A stretch of DNA of 64,000 nucleotides. Source: Parus major. Lineage: Eukaryota > Chordata > Aves > Passeriformes > Paridae. A program made the translations under genes and the position numbers. The stretch covers positions 127,131,896 through 127,195,895 of the forward strand of contig NC_031769.1 of NCBI RefSeq assembly GCF_001522545.3. The letters run 5' to 3'. Below, piece after piece: positions 12,865 through 25,845 of the stretch. Within the stretch, counting starts at the first letter, position 1. Every line of letters begins with the position of its first letter. Below the pieces are notes generated by a model. The model did no database searches, was not told the origin of the DNA, and saw nothing but the letters and a program-made list of their open reading frames with translations.

Positions 12865-13122
12865 CAGACATCTCATTGCCCCAAGGCAGGAGACCCACCA
12901 AAGATGGATATAACTGTAGACAACTCTGTGGCCTGAGGTTTAGGGAGGACTTCACCACCACCACCACCACAGAAAGCAGAGTGAAACATAGCTCAGACAT
13001 CTCATTGCCCCAAGGCAGGAGACCCACCAAAGATGGATATAACTGTAGACACCTCTGTGGCCTGAGGTTTAGGGAGGACTTCACCACCACCACCACCACA
13101 GAAAGCAGAGTGAAACATAGCT
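12865..13122. repeat. 129-bp tandem duplication, two copies
   Basis: Copies at 12865-12993 and 12994-13122 are identical except for one base (acaactctg in the first, acacctctg in the second). Each contains a (CCA)n-type trinucleotide run. The period is 129 = 3 x 43, so a plus-strand frame and a minus-strand frame both run through the two copies and encode a repeated 43-residue unit. This looks like a by-product of the duplication, not a gene. The near identity points to a recent event or recent homogenisation. Confidence 0.95.
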
Positions 13123-14890
13123 CTCTCTCAAAAGTTCATCAAGTCAAGACCAATAATGAGAAACAATTATTTTCTGTCTCAGTAACTGACCCATCAGCAG
13201 AAGACACTTTTGCAGTTCAGTTAAATCCTAGCAATTTTACTCCCTCTTTGATCCCCACCATATACCCCCTTCAGCACTCATTTCCTTTCATAACATGGGG
13301 ACTAACTTAAATAACAGGTATAAAGTAGAGGCCAAAGACCTTAAGTTTCAAAATCAGCTAAGTCTGCCTAAGCACTTCACTTGAAAAAATTATGAAGTTG
13401 CCATTCTTAAATTCAATAAAGTTCCGTATGGTTTTACCAAAGTCTTACTCCAAAATCTCAGGAACTCTGTTTTGCCCTCCTAGGTGTTACAGAAAGAAGA
13501 ATGACTTCTTTCCTTCCCTTCTTTAAATGAGAAATTAAACCCTCTATTCTCCCCTCGTTAGTTTTTGGGAACTGACAAAATTTCTATTTTTCCTAAATGC
13601 TGCTTTTTTTCTTGGGACTGCCACAAGCCATGGCCTTGCTATAAGCCTGAATGCTTTAATTATATATACTTGTTAATTTCTCATTTGTAGATTTTTAAGC
13701 TTAGGCTCATTTTTGATGGAAATGAAATTCTGATTTCTTCCTCAAGTGAGAAGAAGTATTTAGGGATTATCCTTCCCTTTAGTATACCCATCTTAAACTA
13801 CAGCTCTCAACCATCTACAAAGTTTTCAATATTGCAAAATGGGATAATCATGTTTATTGAAAATAAATCTTGTAACTTCTGAAGTTATTCACACACAGAA
13901 ATTTGAACAAGGAAGCAATTTCATATTTATCATGTTTTTGTTTCTATGGTGCCTTTCTTTTCATTTGCCTTACCTTAAGACTACTAAAACCGTAAGATTT
14001 CAGAGCAAATTATTTAAAAACTGAAATAGTTTTTTTGAAGTAATATATCAAAACAAGACAGTTTGAAACTGCTGTAATTTTTCCTTTCTTTTCATGCTCT
14101 CACACTGTTTATAAAAAAAACAAACCATGTATGTATGTGAAGCTAAGTTGCAGCTTAATTTTTCTCTATTAATTCTAATATTGATATCCCCCTTCTTTTA
14201 ATATGTCTATCTTTCAAACAGAAACCCAACTCTCAGCAAATAAAATTATCTTAATAACTGAAAACCGAAAGAGAAAACATCTACAAATATGCCACTCAGG
14301 CACAAAGCTGGGAAGCAGACAAATGTGTCCTTCTGCAACATATTTCACTGTAGCATAACACAATGTCCCATCACAGGACTTCCAGTCAGTAATTGCCAAA
14401 ACTGGTCACTGTATTTATAGCCTAATGATTGCTTCCCTTCTTACCCTGAGCAAGCTTGCAAAAGTTGAAAAGCACTCTACAAATGTCAGCAGCAAATAAT
14501 ACTTCAGTCCACATAAACCTAACCGTAACACTTCAGCAAAACTGAATTATTAGTTCCATTACTAAACCTGGTGCTCAAAAGGACTTAAGGGGTAATCTCT
14601 CCACCCAGCATTCAGAACAAATGCACATTTTTTTCCTTTCTCTAAAGCTATTGCAGCTCAGTAAGTAATAAATAGGCTGATCTGTGAATGAAGAAAAACA
14701 GTTTTATGCTTTTTTTTTTTTGTTTGTTTCACATGCTGTATTAGGCATTCAGGAAAGCAACTCAGCTTTAAAAAAATCATCTAGTCTAGTCACCAGGCAA
14801 AAGAAACATGAAGTATAAGGAGATTTAATTTGGTGGGTGTTTTGTATATATGTTTTCCTTCATTATTCAACAGCTGATTAAAAACAGTAA

Positions 14891-15003
14891 TCACAGAATC
14901 AGTCAGGTTGGACGAGACCATAGTGGGTCATCTGTTCCAACATCCCTGATCAAGCAGAGTCTTACCAGAACACATGACACAGGACTTCACCCAGATGCAG
15001 ATC
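14891..15003 (-). mobile_element. CR1 LINE 3'-end fragment
   Basis: On the plus strand the sequence starts tcacagaatcagtcaggttgg and continues with a diverged form of gggaccatctgttccaacatccctgatcaagcagagtc and the catccagatgcag-like end. This is the reverse complement of the 3' end of avian CR1. It is about 110 bases long and heavily truncated. Confidence 0.8.
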
Positions 15004-18000
15004 TTCCCCATAAAGATCAGAACATAAAGCTGGCATGCATTTCATCAACCTTAACACAATATATCTTTTTTTGTACTTTCTTTAAAATTGAGATGAAATC
15101 CAGTAGATAACCAGTAGCTAACTTAGTGTTAACATAAAATATAAAGTTCAGCCCTACAATACTAATAATGAGCTTAATAGTCAGCTTAGTAAACACAGAC
15201 CCACAGATGTTAACAGCAGCCTTTTCAAAACCAAGTCCTATTTGGTTTTGAAGGATTAGGCCATAACTGGGTGAAAAGTTTAATATAGCGTAAATAACAT
15301 CAGCTCAGTAGTTTACAAAGTAGTTCAAAACAATAGGCCAAGCACACTCTCTGCAGATTTTATCTAAATTGCTCAAGACTTGGCTCTCCTGAAAACTACC
15401 TAGAGATCCCATTAAAGGCAATGATTTTTAAGATAAAGAATAAAGTAATAGCTTACACGATACCATCTCTTTGGGAGCTTTATGCTGTATTTGGGAAAAA
15501 AGGGGAGCATAAGATCATTAATACCTATCTACAATCTGAACCTTGAACAAAGATTGAATTAAATGAATAGATCAAAATCAGGCTAAAACCTTTATATGCA
15601 CCAAATGAAAAAATAAGCTTTGATAACCATCAGAAAATCTGGTAAACTGTTTCCCTGTCTCATTTTAAGGCAGAAAAAATTGTGGAGGGCAGCTGGGAAG
15701 AAAGGCAGAAAAATGAAAAATCATCAACCAACAAAAAAGTATCAGTTGAAACAGAACATCCTATGAGCAGATTAAGATTTTGGATGAAACCATTTGTGCA
15801 AATGCCTGTTTGGGCTCTTTTCATGGCTCTTCCCACTAATGGGAACAGAGTGGGAAGAGACTGCATCCCCATCTCTTCCCTCCGTTCCTGAATAGCATGC
15901 AGGTGTGTGTCATAAAGAAGAGATTTTGCTTCAGGGTTCATTGTCCAGAAGAATGCCAAAAGAAAGAATAACACTGAGACATGTTAAACAAAAGTATCCT
16001 TTTGTTTTGAATCATTCAGTATGAGTAAAATTCTATTTACCATAAAAATACTAGTAAAATACAAAATGGAACACATTTTGATGTGTGTCTGCTTTAGGAG
16101 ATGGCACTTTTTTTAAGATCCTGGATTCTGATGTGATAAAGGTTGGCCTTTTCTGGCCTAAAAGATACCTCTGATGAGAGATTCCTGTACCACAAACCAG
16201 TTACAAACAGCATAGTTATAAGACTGCTAAAAGACATAATCTGAAAAGCAGTTTGTAAGCATTTCTTAAAGAACCTAGCCTGAGATAAAATGGTAGATGA
16301 CTCCATTTGCTCATATTTCCTGAGTGCATCTCTCTAAACACTAGGGGTGTCCTGGGGTAGCAAACCAGGACAAGGGGTCTGCACATTCCCTTGGCTAGAG
16401 GCAAAGCAGAATATTTCTGCCATCAAGTTAAAACTTAGGAGAAGGCGATTGCACTGCTTGAAATCTAGCCTTGTAGATGACATACAACAACAAAAAAACC
16501 TTCTAGAGCATACAGTAAAATGAGTTCAGATTGGTTTTCTTAAGAACACACCACTATCACAAGAAACTGCAGGTCTGTTCTCTTCCTGCTACAATTGCCC
16601 AGTCTGGCCACTACTGTACCAACAGCAGTACAGCTCTATAACTAAGTTGAGAAGTTTAAGGAGAACTGGGTCAACTCTGAAAATGAAGCTATGTTTCCTC
16701 CTCTTTTACCTTTTAGCAGACTTTATCCCATGCACTCAGCTTTACAGCTGTCCTAGTTGTTGCCACACTGATCTATAAATTTATTTTAATAACAAATAAC
16801 AGTATAATACAACAGAAACACCCTCCCAGCTCTTCACTATTTCCAGCAATGACAACGCATAAATGGGAAGGCTCAAAAGCAGAAAAGAGAGGAGAGTTTG
16901 GTCAGACAATCATCACCATCAGCTCCACACATTATTCCTTCCCCTTCTAGGTCCCCTTCAAGGTAGAGTACATATTCTGTAGTGTCCTTCTATGGTCAGG
17001 ATACAGAATTGAACTAAGCCTATACAATATACATTACTTGTGTGCAATAAATGACAGAATACAAATGCTTTGAATTCTTTAGTCTGCATATATGGCTATG
17101 TTTTAGTACGGCATCCACATTTACATCATAATTTCCACGGGTCTATATAAACATGCATGAAGATAAACAGGCACTCCTACCATGCAGAACTGGAAGAATT
17201 CACCCGGAAGCTTTGCTCTGTAAATTATTTCAGATATATTTTAATGAAGCCATAAAAGATATTAGCAAGTGTGCTGGGAACTTTTGTTTTAAATTACTAT
17301 GATCTGTTACTCTAACAGAAGTTATTAGTATTATTTAACCCACTGGTGTACTTAAAATGAAAATAGTTTCAAGTCTTTTTCAATAGGTTTTGTCTCCATA
17401 ATATTTTTTTCCAGAATAGCCTTCCTTGTTTAGCCTGTTAGTCTCTAGCTTTGCATGCACAAAAAGATACCAAAATAGCCCAAGCTTTCAAATTATCCTA
17501 TCTTTCAGAATAAAGAGTAAGCATCAATCAAAAATCGCTTTATTAACCTTTTCATTCCAAATTACAGAAAGATTCATTCATAAATTAAATAGCATGTCAA
17601 AAAATTCCAAGGAAATCAACATCCATCCTTGCTTTTACCATTTAATGATCTCAAAATTTAAAAAAAACCAACAACCTAGTAAACTATTAGTTGCTGCAAT
17701 TCTTAGCAGTTCCATTAAAATAATACTCAAGTTTGTTGAAAAAACATGTTCTTGAAAGCTTTCCATGCTGCATATGTATACAACAAAACAGAAACAAAGC
17801 TTTTCATGTCCTCTGCAAAGGGAATAAATGGCAAATTAAGACAGATTCAGCATAGCCTTGCCTAGGACACTAAGCAGCACATACGCAGGAGGGCCTCTGC
17901 AGCAACCAGGTGGGAGGGAGAGCTAACAGAGTTGGCTGAGGTAAGGCAGGTGTGTGGTCAGAAACACCACGGCAAGCGTGAACCCAATCTCAAACTCACC

Positions 18001-21000
18001 TCTCAAGGGCAATTCTACTAACAGAACTAAGTCTGTGTCTTTCAGGACCTTCATCATGCTTTCAAATTTTTCAGGACATGTTTTCCAGAGAAGTAAAACT
18101 AAATGTAACATTTCAGCACTGGTCTTATTATTCAAATCATGCTTCTACCTCTCCTCTCCTAGGCAGCACCAACCCTTCTTGACACTGCCCTGCACTTGAA
18201 TCCCCTTTGTCTACACAAACCTCTAAGTCTTCGCTCAGCCACAAGCTTACAAGATATATATATAAGATATTACAAGATAAAAGTTTTCCATTCTGCACAC
18301 ACATCTAGCATTCCTTGTTCCTCGCACATGCACACAAACTATATTCTAATATACTCATGTTACCATGGTCTCAGCCATGCTTTAAGCTTTATCCTTTCTT
18401 CATCAATCCAGCAATCACTGAACTATTCATCCTTTGCCACTACTATTTGTATGCTTACAGTTTACACACAGATAACTGACCAAAACGACAAGCACATTAC
18501 ACCTGATGCAAATGCTGGGGGAAGTCCCCACAAGCTCTCAACCATTGCCAGTGGCCTCCCAGCTATTACTTCTGAGTGTTGGCAACTCACCAGCTCTTTA
18601 TCCATTTTATTGTTACTGTACAGTTTTAATTTTAAAATTAATTTTAGTTGAGAAACAGTAAATCAAGAACCTAATCAAATATAAATGTTAGCTATATAAA
18701 GACTCTGCTTTCAGTTTGACAGCCAAGACACAAAAACAAAACAAGTAATCCACCGCTTCAGGTTAACAGTTTCCTTTTGGCAAGAGCATAAATAATACAA
18801 AACTGGTCTAGCAGTAAAGTAAGTGATGCAATCTTAATTGGAGGCAGTGTAACCAGCTCCTCACAAAATGACAGCAACACACCGCCTACTAAACAATTTC
18901 TATAGCATACATATTACATGAAAGAAGGATCTATGGTTTTTAATATAAGCTTTAAGGTATGATCATTTTCAAAACTGACCAAAGTCAGTTTAAGCAGAGA
19001 TGGTGATATAGTAAAGCCAAGCTTGGACAGTCCTCCACACTGACTTGGTGCAGGGTGAAAATAAGGTAATTTAAAGAAAACCAAACTTTTAACATGATCA
19101 ACTTAAAACTACAAAGGAGTCTCATCAAGCAGCTCTGGGTGTCTGAGAGGCTTTAAAATGTTGCTGACCCAGGTGCTTAATCTCCTTCCACAGTTTAGGA
19201 GGCTGTAAGAAAGGAAAACAAAAGGGGTTATATTCTGTGCCCAAGACCCAGGATCTGATTCCCAGCCTCCACATCAGCACATGGCACCCTAAAAGAAATG
19301 TGAGTTCAGGTGAGGGAAGTGAACTGAGGTGCATGTACTGCCAGCTCCTCTATACACAGACTGCAGTCTGAGGGGTGGGGAGAAGCAACCAGCTGGCACC
19401 ATCTTAAACTACAGCATTTAAAGCTTCCAGAGTACATCTGTCAGAGCCATTTGTGAATAAATTTCAGCATAAGAGTTTGTAGAATTGAGAACTTCGTATG
19501 TAAAGATTACAATGAAAACACAATAGATAAAAGCACAAAAAGCTACAAAGGCTGATTGATAATTTAAATGTGAGAGGGAATTATCATGGGTAAACTTAAC
19601 CTTTTCTTCATTTACACCACACAGCACAGCCAGTGAGAAAACAATTAAGACTTCAAAATCTACTACATTTTCAACCCAATCTGTTTCCCCAATATAAAAA
19701 CCAGTTCATTAAATAAAAGGTTATTATTTTATTCCACTATTTATTTTATTTCAGTAGAAATACATGAGGATTAATTTAGCTTTCCAGCTAGAGGCAACCA
19801 ACTAAAGACAATGCAACCCCACTTTTAATTTGTCTCACCCAAGACTAGAAATAACAGCATTAATAAGCGACAACATACTTGTGTAAAAAATGGTGTGCTT
19901 CAGCTTGTCCTCTGGACTTAACTTTCCAACTATCATTCCCAACACTAACTTACTGCCAGCATTTGCTCTTTCCCTCTCTCACACTTGTCCTTTCTGCTGT
20001 GACTTCTCCACCATAAGTTCCTGCTGTCAGAACAGTCTTTCCTTATTTATTCATTTTACCAGCTCAACATCCAGCCCTGGATTTCTACTGCACCCTTCCT
20101 TTCCTATCTCCAATTCTTCTTCACAAGTCCTTCTGGGTTTATATTGGCTAATTTGTCAGCCTTTCTTCCCAATTCTGCCTCTTTTTTGATTTTAAATCAT
20201 AGTGAGTGAAGGATGGTGACAAGAACAATCACAACACATGAATGAACAATATTTTGATGATGCATGAGTTATATTTAAAACTGCAAAAAATCTCGCAACA
20301 GAATAAACTGTATTGTGCAAAGCTCCACTGTATCACTGCAGTGTATGTTTAGAAAGGCAGAATCAAACTCAAAAAATCACTAATGCTGATTTTTAGCCCT
20401 GTGGCTAAAAAAACACAAAACAAATGAGAAACAAAGGAATTAGCGCAGTCCATGTCAGGAATGCCTCAAGTATTTACTCAACTCACTGATTAAAGGGGTA
20501 TCTGTGCACAGCTAGTGATATAAAAGCACCTGGGATTCCATGACATTTTCCCATGACCTTCAAACATAATTCTAAAGAATAAAAATGTATCAGGAACCAT
20601 AGGCTGTTGCAGATAATTCTGTGATATTAAAGCTGCATTAATGCAAGTCCTATTTGAAAATACAGGCAAGAATTCATTATTCTTCCACAGCCATAACAGT
20701 GACCATCAATGCTTGTCATTACATGAAAGAACAGCTCCTTTCTCTACAGCAAACACCACAGTTTTTCTGGAACTATTTTTCCTTCTTGTTTTCTTTTCAA
20801 AAGGAAAAAAAATAAATTGTTACCCACTTATTTTGTGTGCCAAAAAATACTTCAAGAACAAACCTGATTATTAAACAGCTATGACAGACTGTTTCTTCAT
20901 CTCCTCTACCAGACATACCATGAGGTTTATGTTGCACATAATACTGCAATGATGTATCATCAGGACTGTTAACTAAAAGCAGTTTCACTGTGCATGTGAT

Positions 21001-22127
21001 TGATAAACTATGGAACTATTAAAACATTAAAAATGTTAATCTTTGTAATAATCTCCTGAAATTTTTTTATATTAATTTAAACCATGGATCATTTTAATAT
21101 TTAATCATTGCAGACTTCACTTCGAATGAGGATAGCCATTCACTGAAAACCACTTCATTTTTTATTTTGAAAAATGATCAGCTAGTATTTATTCTGTAAA
21201 TCTCTTCACATTTTTTTCCTTATGTAAAGCAAACCTGCAAGCAAATGAAAAAATCCACAAGAGCAGAAACATTTAAGGCAGAATTTGGGTCAGAAAACAT
21301 TGACTTTCACACTCCTGTTTCCCAGGAGTAACTGCATTACAACAGTAGTATTGTATGAGAGTCAGAGTACTGGGGGAAGACTCATACTGCAAATAGAAAT
21401 CACTAGCTTCTTTGTCCACACCTTACACTCATCTATGTTCCACTCTCTTTACATATCTCATAACGTGTAAACATAATAATTCATTATTTCTTCACAACAG
21501 AGTGACTCAGCTCCCCACAATATTAAACCAGTTTAGGTTTTTCAATGGGTGACCCCATTTTTTAACATTAGCCCACTCCTATCTTCTCCTATAATTTACA
21601 GCTTGCCTTGCTTAATGCAAAACTTAGATTAATATGGAAATAGTCCAAAGGAAAAAAATCCAACTTCCTAGTTTTGACAAAAATCTCACATGAACTCTAA
21701 TCCTAACTGCAATTAACAGTAACTAGTCTTGCTGGTATCAATTAATTTTGAAAGATATTTAAAATTATCTAACCAAAACTAATTCATGGTCTAGAGAAAC
21801 AAATTTCACAGAAAAATGCAAGGACAGTATCTTCATTGCGCTGCAAAAATATAATCCAAAGAGAACAACACTTGTCTTGTTTTCTACATAGGGTTTACTA
21901 AAACTGGTTGTTTTCTGGAGCTACTTCTATAAAGTACACTGAGCTTCAGATGCCTTTTAGACTGGGCTGCAGGAATTTGGCTGAAATGTTTGAATTAAGT
22001 AAATTCTAAAGATACTCTGGGCAGTACCACAGGTTAATATATTAACTTACAAGACTAGATTTCATCCTGTATTTCTAACCAATAGCGACGTAGATTTTCA
22101 AACTGGCACACAAACTGGCTTCCTTAC

Positions 22128-22158
22128 CTGAAGAAGCTGCAGAGTCTAACAGCAAGAA
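22128..22158 (-). other. Strong splice donor with possible short exon, minus strand
   Basis: The minus strand reads CTTCTTCAG|GTAAGGAAG with GT at 22126-22127, a near-perfect donor. Possible acceptors lie 18 bases (gttag) or 31 bases (ttcatag) upstream, so an exon here would be very short. It could also be the end of a first exon from a minor promoter. It lies about 2 kb from the CpG island, on the strand of TRIQK. Confidence 0.25.
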
Positions 22159-22735
22159 CTATGAAATCCAGAATAAGCAAAAGTGAGTGTAGCATCTTTC
22201 AGTGCATATAAACTTAGTCTGCATTCAGTCCAAATTCATAGAAAAAAACCACAACCAACCAACCAAAAAACAATACTGAAGGTACTGCTTTTACTCACGA
22301 TTTTATGAAGAAAGTATGTATCTCCTTGCATATTACCTTTCTCTAAAGTATATTCTTAAGAAAAGACATATGGAAAAGTCCTAGTCACTCAATGTGATCA
22401 GAAATAAACTCTGGAACTCAGTGGCCTGTATCCAAAATGGAAGGCATAGTTCTATTTATATGACTTTATAAAAGCCTTATATATGTCTTTGTACAAAACT
22501 CAATGTAAGACTTAAAGCTAAATACATAAGGAATTCTAGCACTGTTAACCAGCATCTCTGCTTTAGTAATCGGATTTGAAGTAATCTTTCAAAACTTAGA
22601 TGTCTGAAGAGTTCCCACGTTTGCATTGAAAAAGTATTTTCTGTATTGTTTTTGCAGATACAAAATACTACTTTAAACACAATAAGTCAGTTGTAGAACA
22701 CTGTGGTAATCTCTTCTTGGCTACATAAATCAAAC

Positions 22736-22818
22736 TCACAGAATTCCCAAGATTGTTGATGGACCTCTTGAGGTCATCTATTTGTGCTCATCTACTCCTG
22801 CTCAACCAGGTTTATCTA
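22736..22818 (-). mobile_element. CR1 LINE remnant
   Basis: The plus strand reads tcacagaattcccaagattg, then gacctcttgaggtcatctat and ctcctgctcaaccag. This matches the order of motifs at the antisense CR1 3' end, with several substitutions. It is a short, old fragment. Confidence 0.65.
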
Positions 22819-23639
22819 GAAAACTATACATAAATTATATCTGAAGTAGACTTATATTTTTCCAACTTCCACAATAACAGAAAGAAGTCCGAGAGGGTAA
22901 ATTGTATTAATGCATGATGAAAGACAATCATGCCAACAAAAAAGCTGGCCCAATTTTTCTTTAGGCGGGCAGACAAGCTATTTTCTGAACAATGGTTTGT
23001 CCCCAGCCCGCCTTGTATCAAAGAGTGAAGAGATTCAGTCAAGGATGACATGCCAAACAGCAATACGTAAGAAACAGTTCAATTTCCCCTGGATTTATAA
23101 AATTTGTGTCTCTCCCAAACATCACTTTATGCAGTTTTCCCCTACAGAAGTTACAGAAGTTATCAGTAGCAAAGGCTGCATTAGAACTCAACGTATCTTT
23201 AATAGCAGGTACCCTCCCAATCTCATTAGGAATGAGCCTGGGCCCCAACAGGAACAAACTCAAAATCTATGGCAATTGAATTACTAAGTGTGAAGGTGTG
23301 TGCTGTTTATACAGCCCAATTACACCATAAGCTCTTTCAGAGGAGGTTTCTAAAACTACTATGATCTGTCCTTGTAACTGTGGGCTGATGGAGGGTGGAG
23401 CAGCTTGAGAGCCGCATGAACAGCGTGGCAGAGAATCTCCTGCCAACAGTTCAGAGTTAAAAGTTTTTGCAGCTCACACATTCTCAAATATTTCTGTGCA
23501 GGATTTTCTGAGAACAGGCATGACCAGAGCACTCTGCAGAGAACACAAAGAAGTTCAATGTACCCGGAACACATCACGCCTGCAAGGCAAACACAGGCAG
23601 CTCAGCACTCTGGGTTGGGTCAGATTTACTGCACACCCA

Positions 23640-24620
23640 GGGCCGGCCGAACACATCCAGCAGCGCTGCATGCGGGGGTCAGCACACACACAGCACCGGA
23701 TTGTCCAGCTCCAGACACCCTAACACCTCACCACCAGACAGTTCCACACACACACACCCAACCACACCGCACGGGCCGCCAGCATGTGAGCAGTCGTGCT
23801 CACGAAGGAAAACCGTGAGCTATTCTCCCCTGGAGGCACCGCACGCTTCGGCCAGTTCGGCCCCGCTGGCGTGCACGGGCCAGGCCTCGAACATGGCCCC
23901 ACCGAGGAGACCTTGGTGAGGGGCTTGTTTCCCTACAGTTTGGCTGCCTAGGGCTGCCTACTGAAAATCGTACTTCTCCGAGCACCGAAAAGCAGCCCTG
24001 GCAGCCGAGAGGTCCCGGTACGGTGAAACGGAACACCAACTGTGACCGCAAGACAAGGCAGCCCGGCAGCTATTCCCGCCCACGCCCAAAATGGCGGCAG
24101 CACCGCCGACCCCCTCCCACCCCAGCCCCTCCAGCCCGCGCTCCGGGGGCGGAGCTTCCCGGATTGACAGCGCGCTCCGGCCAATCGCGGGGCCGCGCGC
24201 TTCCCGNNNNNNNNNNNNNNNNNNNNNNNNNNNNNNNNNNNNNNNNNNNNNNNNNNNNNNNNNNNNNNNNNNNNNNNNNNNNNNNNNNNNNNNNNNNNNN
24301 NNNNNNNNNNNNNNNNNNNNNNNNNNNNNNNNNNNNNNNNNNNNNNNNNNNNNNNNNNNNNNNNNNNNNNNNNNNNNNNNNNNNNNNNNNNNNNNNNNNN
24401 TGCCCACCCCGGGACGCGGCGCGGTACCTCGGGCCGAGCGGCAGAGCTCCGCCTCTCCCTCCTCCCTCGCCGGGGCCACTTCCTGTGCTAGCCGGGCTCC
24501 CGCCACCTCCTGCCCGAGCGTCCCCGCCTCCCGGTCCCGCCCGCTGTGCCCATCCCCGCGGCACATGCGGCGGCTCCCGGTTGTCTGCGGTGCTGAGTGT
24601 GTTGCAGGGTTTTCAGGGAA
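23640..24620. promoter_or_regulatory. CpG-island promoter, probably of TRIQK
   Basis: This is the only strongly G+C- and CpG-rich stretch of the window, against AT-rich flanks. It contains promoter motifs: a GC box (GGGGGCGGA, 24145-24153), a CCAAT box (24181-24185), a YY1-like AAAATGGCGGC (24088-24098, plus orientation) and an ETS-type site whose minus strand reads CAGGAAGTGG (24476-24485). The motifs face both ways, so transcription may be bidirectional. TRIQK, on the minus strand with its first coding exon 18 kb to the left, is the natural target. The first exon itself is not identifiable, partly because of the gap inside the island. Confidence 0.75.
24207..24400. other. Assembly gap (194 N)
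   Basis: A run of 194 undetermined bases lies inside the CpG island, flanked by very G+C-rich sequence on both sides. Such gaps are common in G+C-rich bird promoters. The transcription start or first exon may be hidden here. Apparent reading frames crossing it are meaningless. Confidence 0.98.
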
Positions 24621-24772
24621 GATGCTCTGGGGCAGGCTGCATGCTCAGCTACGGAGTGGTTCAACATACCCCGCTCACATCCTCCGCTCCCTTTTATACC
24701 GCTGGGTTTCTTGCCAACAGAGATGTTGCTCCGGACTTGCAGAGCGAAAAGCAATTAACCACTTTCACATTG

Positions 24773-24850
24773 CAGAATCACAGGATGGTTTGGGTTGGAA
24801 GGGTCCGTAAAAGTTATGTAGTTCCATCGTCTTCACTTATCACAAGCCAA
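24773..24850 (-). mobile_element. CR1 LINE remnant beside the CpG island
   Basis: The plus strand reads cagaatcacaggatggtttgg followed by gttggaagggtcc and a diverged continuation. This is the antisense terminal motif of CR1. Only about 75 bases are recognisable. It marks the right shoulder of the CpG island. Confidence 0.75.
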
Positions 24851-25793
24851 GTCGGGACTTGCATTCAAAGTCCTAAAATGAAAACACGTTGAAAATTACG
24901 AACTCCAACAGGTAATTCTTTGCCTACCTTGAGATGGTGCCTGGCCTTTTGCAACAGATGTTAATTCTGTGCAAGAAGCAAGCCAGTGACTCAGAACAGT
25001 TTACTGATAAATATTCCAAGTGTATGCCTTGCTTCCTACAAAATGGCACTTGATAACCAAGTGTAGCGCTCCCCTGTAATGAAAGATACACAGAAAAACA
25101 AATATTTGCATTTGTTTTCCTCTGCAACTTTGGAAGTGAAAGCCATACCCAGCTGAAATTTCTCATCTTTCTAGATGACGTGCGTACAGAGTGGAGAATG
25201 AGCCTGCAGAAATGTTGATTACTCAGAGTCTGTGTCTAGCATGCATACCAAACCACAGTTTTCTCCAGTCATTTCCATCGCAGACTTAAATGCTTTAAAT
25301 TATACTTTTTTGTACCCTTTTCTTTGGTCAAGAAATCTCACACTAAGGGTATTTAGCTGTTTTGAACATGGCAGGTCACCGTACACAACCTTATATTTTC
25401 TTCCCAAGAAATCTTGTTCCCCTCTGGGACCGGAGTTGGTACAACCACCACTGGCACCTTCTCTGGTTTTTCCAACTTCTGTGTTCAGAATTTTCAACAA
25501 CAATTATATTTCATTTGTACTCCTAATGGTAGGGCAGAAACCGTTTATGTGTAAAGTATTTTAATACTTCATTTTGGTTCCTTGATTATTTTAATATGAT
25601 TCACTTAAACCCAAATCATTATGCTCATGGATATTTGAATATAGTATTATGTAAAAAACAGCAATCACATTCAAATAGACATTACATGTGATTTTTGACT
25701 GTCAAATCACAAGCAAAAATATTCCATTAAGAAATAACAGGATCAATGTTCTTGGCTACATTATTTTGTAGTATGTGAACCACATAATACAGA

Positions 25794-25845
25794 ACTTTGT
25801 TCATATGAGCCCTCCTAATAATGACTTTGTCCACATGAGCCCTAG
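25794..25845. repeat. Short imperfect direct repeat, 30-bp period
   Basis: actttgttcatatgagccct and actttgtccacatgagccct lie 30 bases apart and differ at two positions. Confidence 0.8.

Larger units (their letters stand above)
12123..22125. other. Intron-like AT-rich DNA
   Basis: Apart from the tandem duplication and a small CR1 piece, I recognise no exon. A good isolated minus-strand donor lies at 17998-17999 (GAGAG|GTGAGTTT) without a convincing acceptor. A good isolated minus-strand acceptor lies at 19203-19204 (pyrimidine tract then ttacag) without a convincing donor. A frame of 151 codons at 18196-18651 has no family resemblance. Confidence 0.5.

Noticed and set aside
12876..13310. A 144-codon plus frame with a duplicated 43-residue unit
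   Set aside because: Explained by the 129-bp tandem duplication. The opposite strand is open in the same way and there is no promoter or splice context.
18196..18651. 151-codon plus-strand frame
   Set aside because: Composition is Ser/Thr/Leu-rich from pyrimidine-rich AT sequence, with no family resemblance and no supporting signals.
23958..24892. Long frames of 160-289 codons on both strands across the CpG island
   Set aside because: They run through 194 N, which cannot contain a seen stop codon, and the rest is G+C-rich sequence with few stops. No family resemblance.
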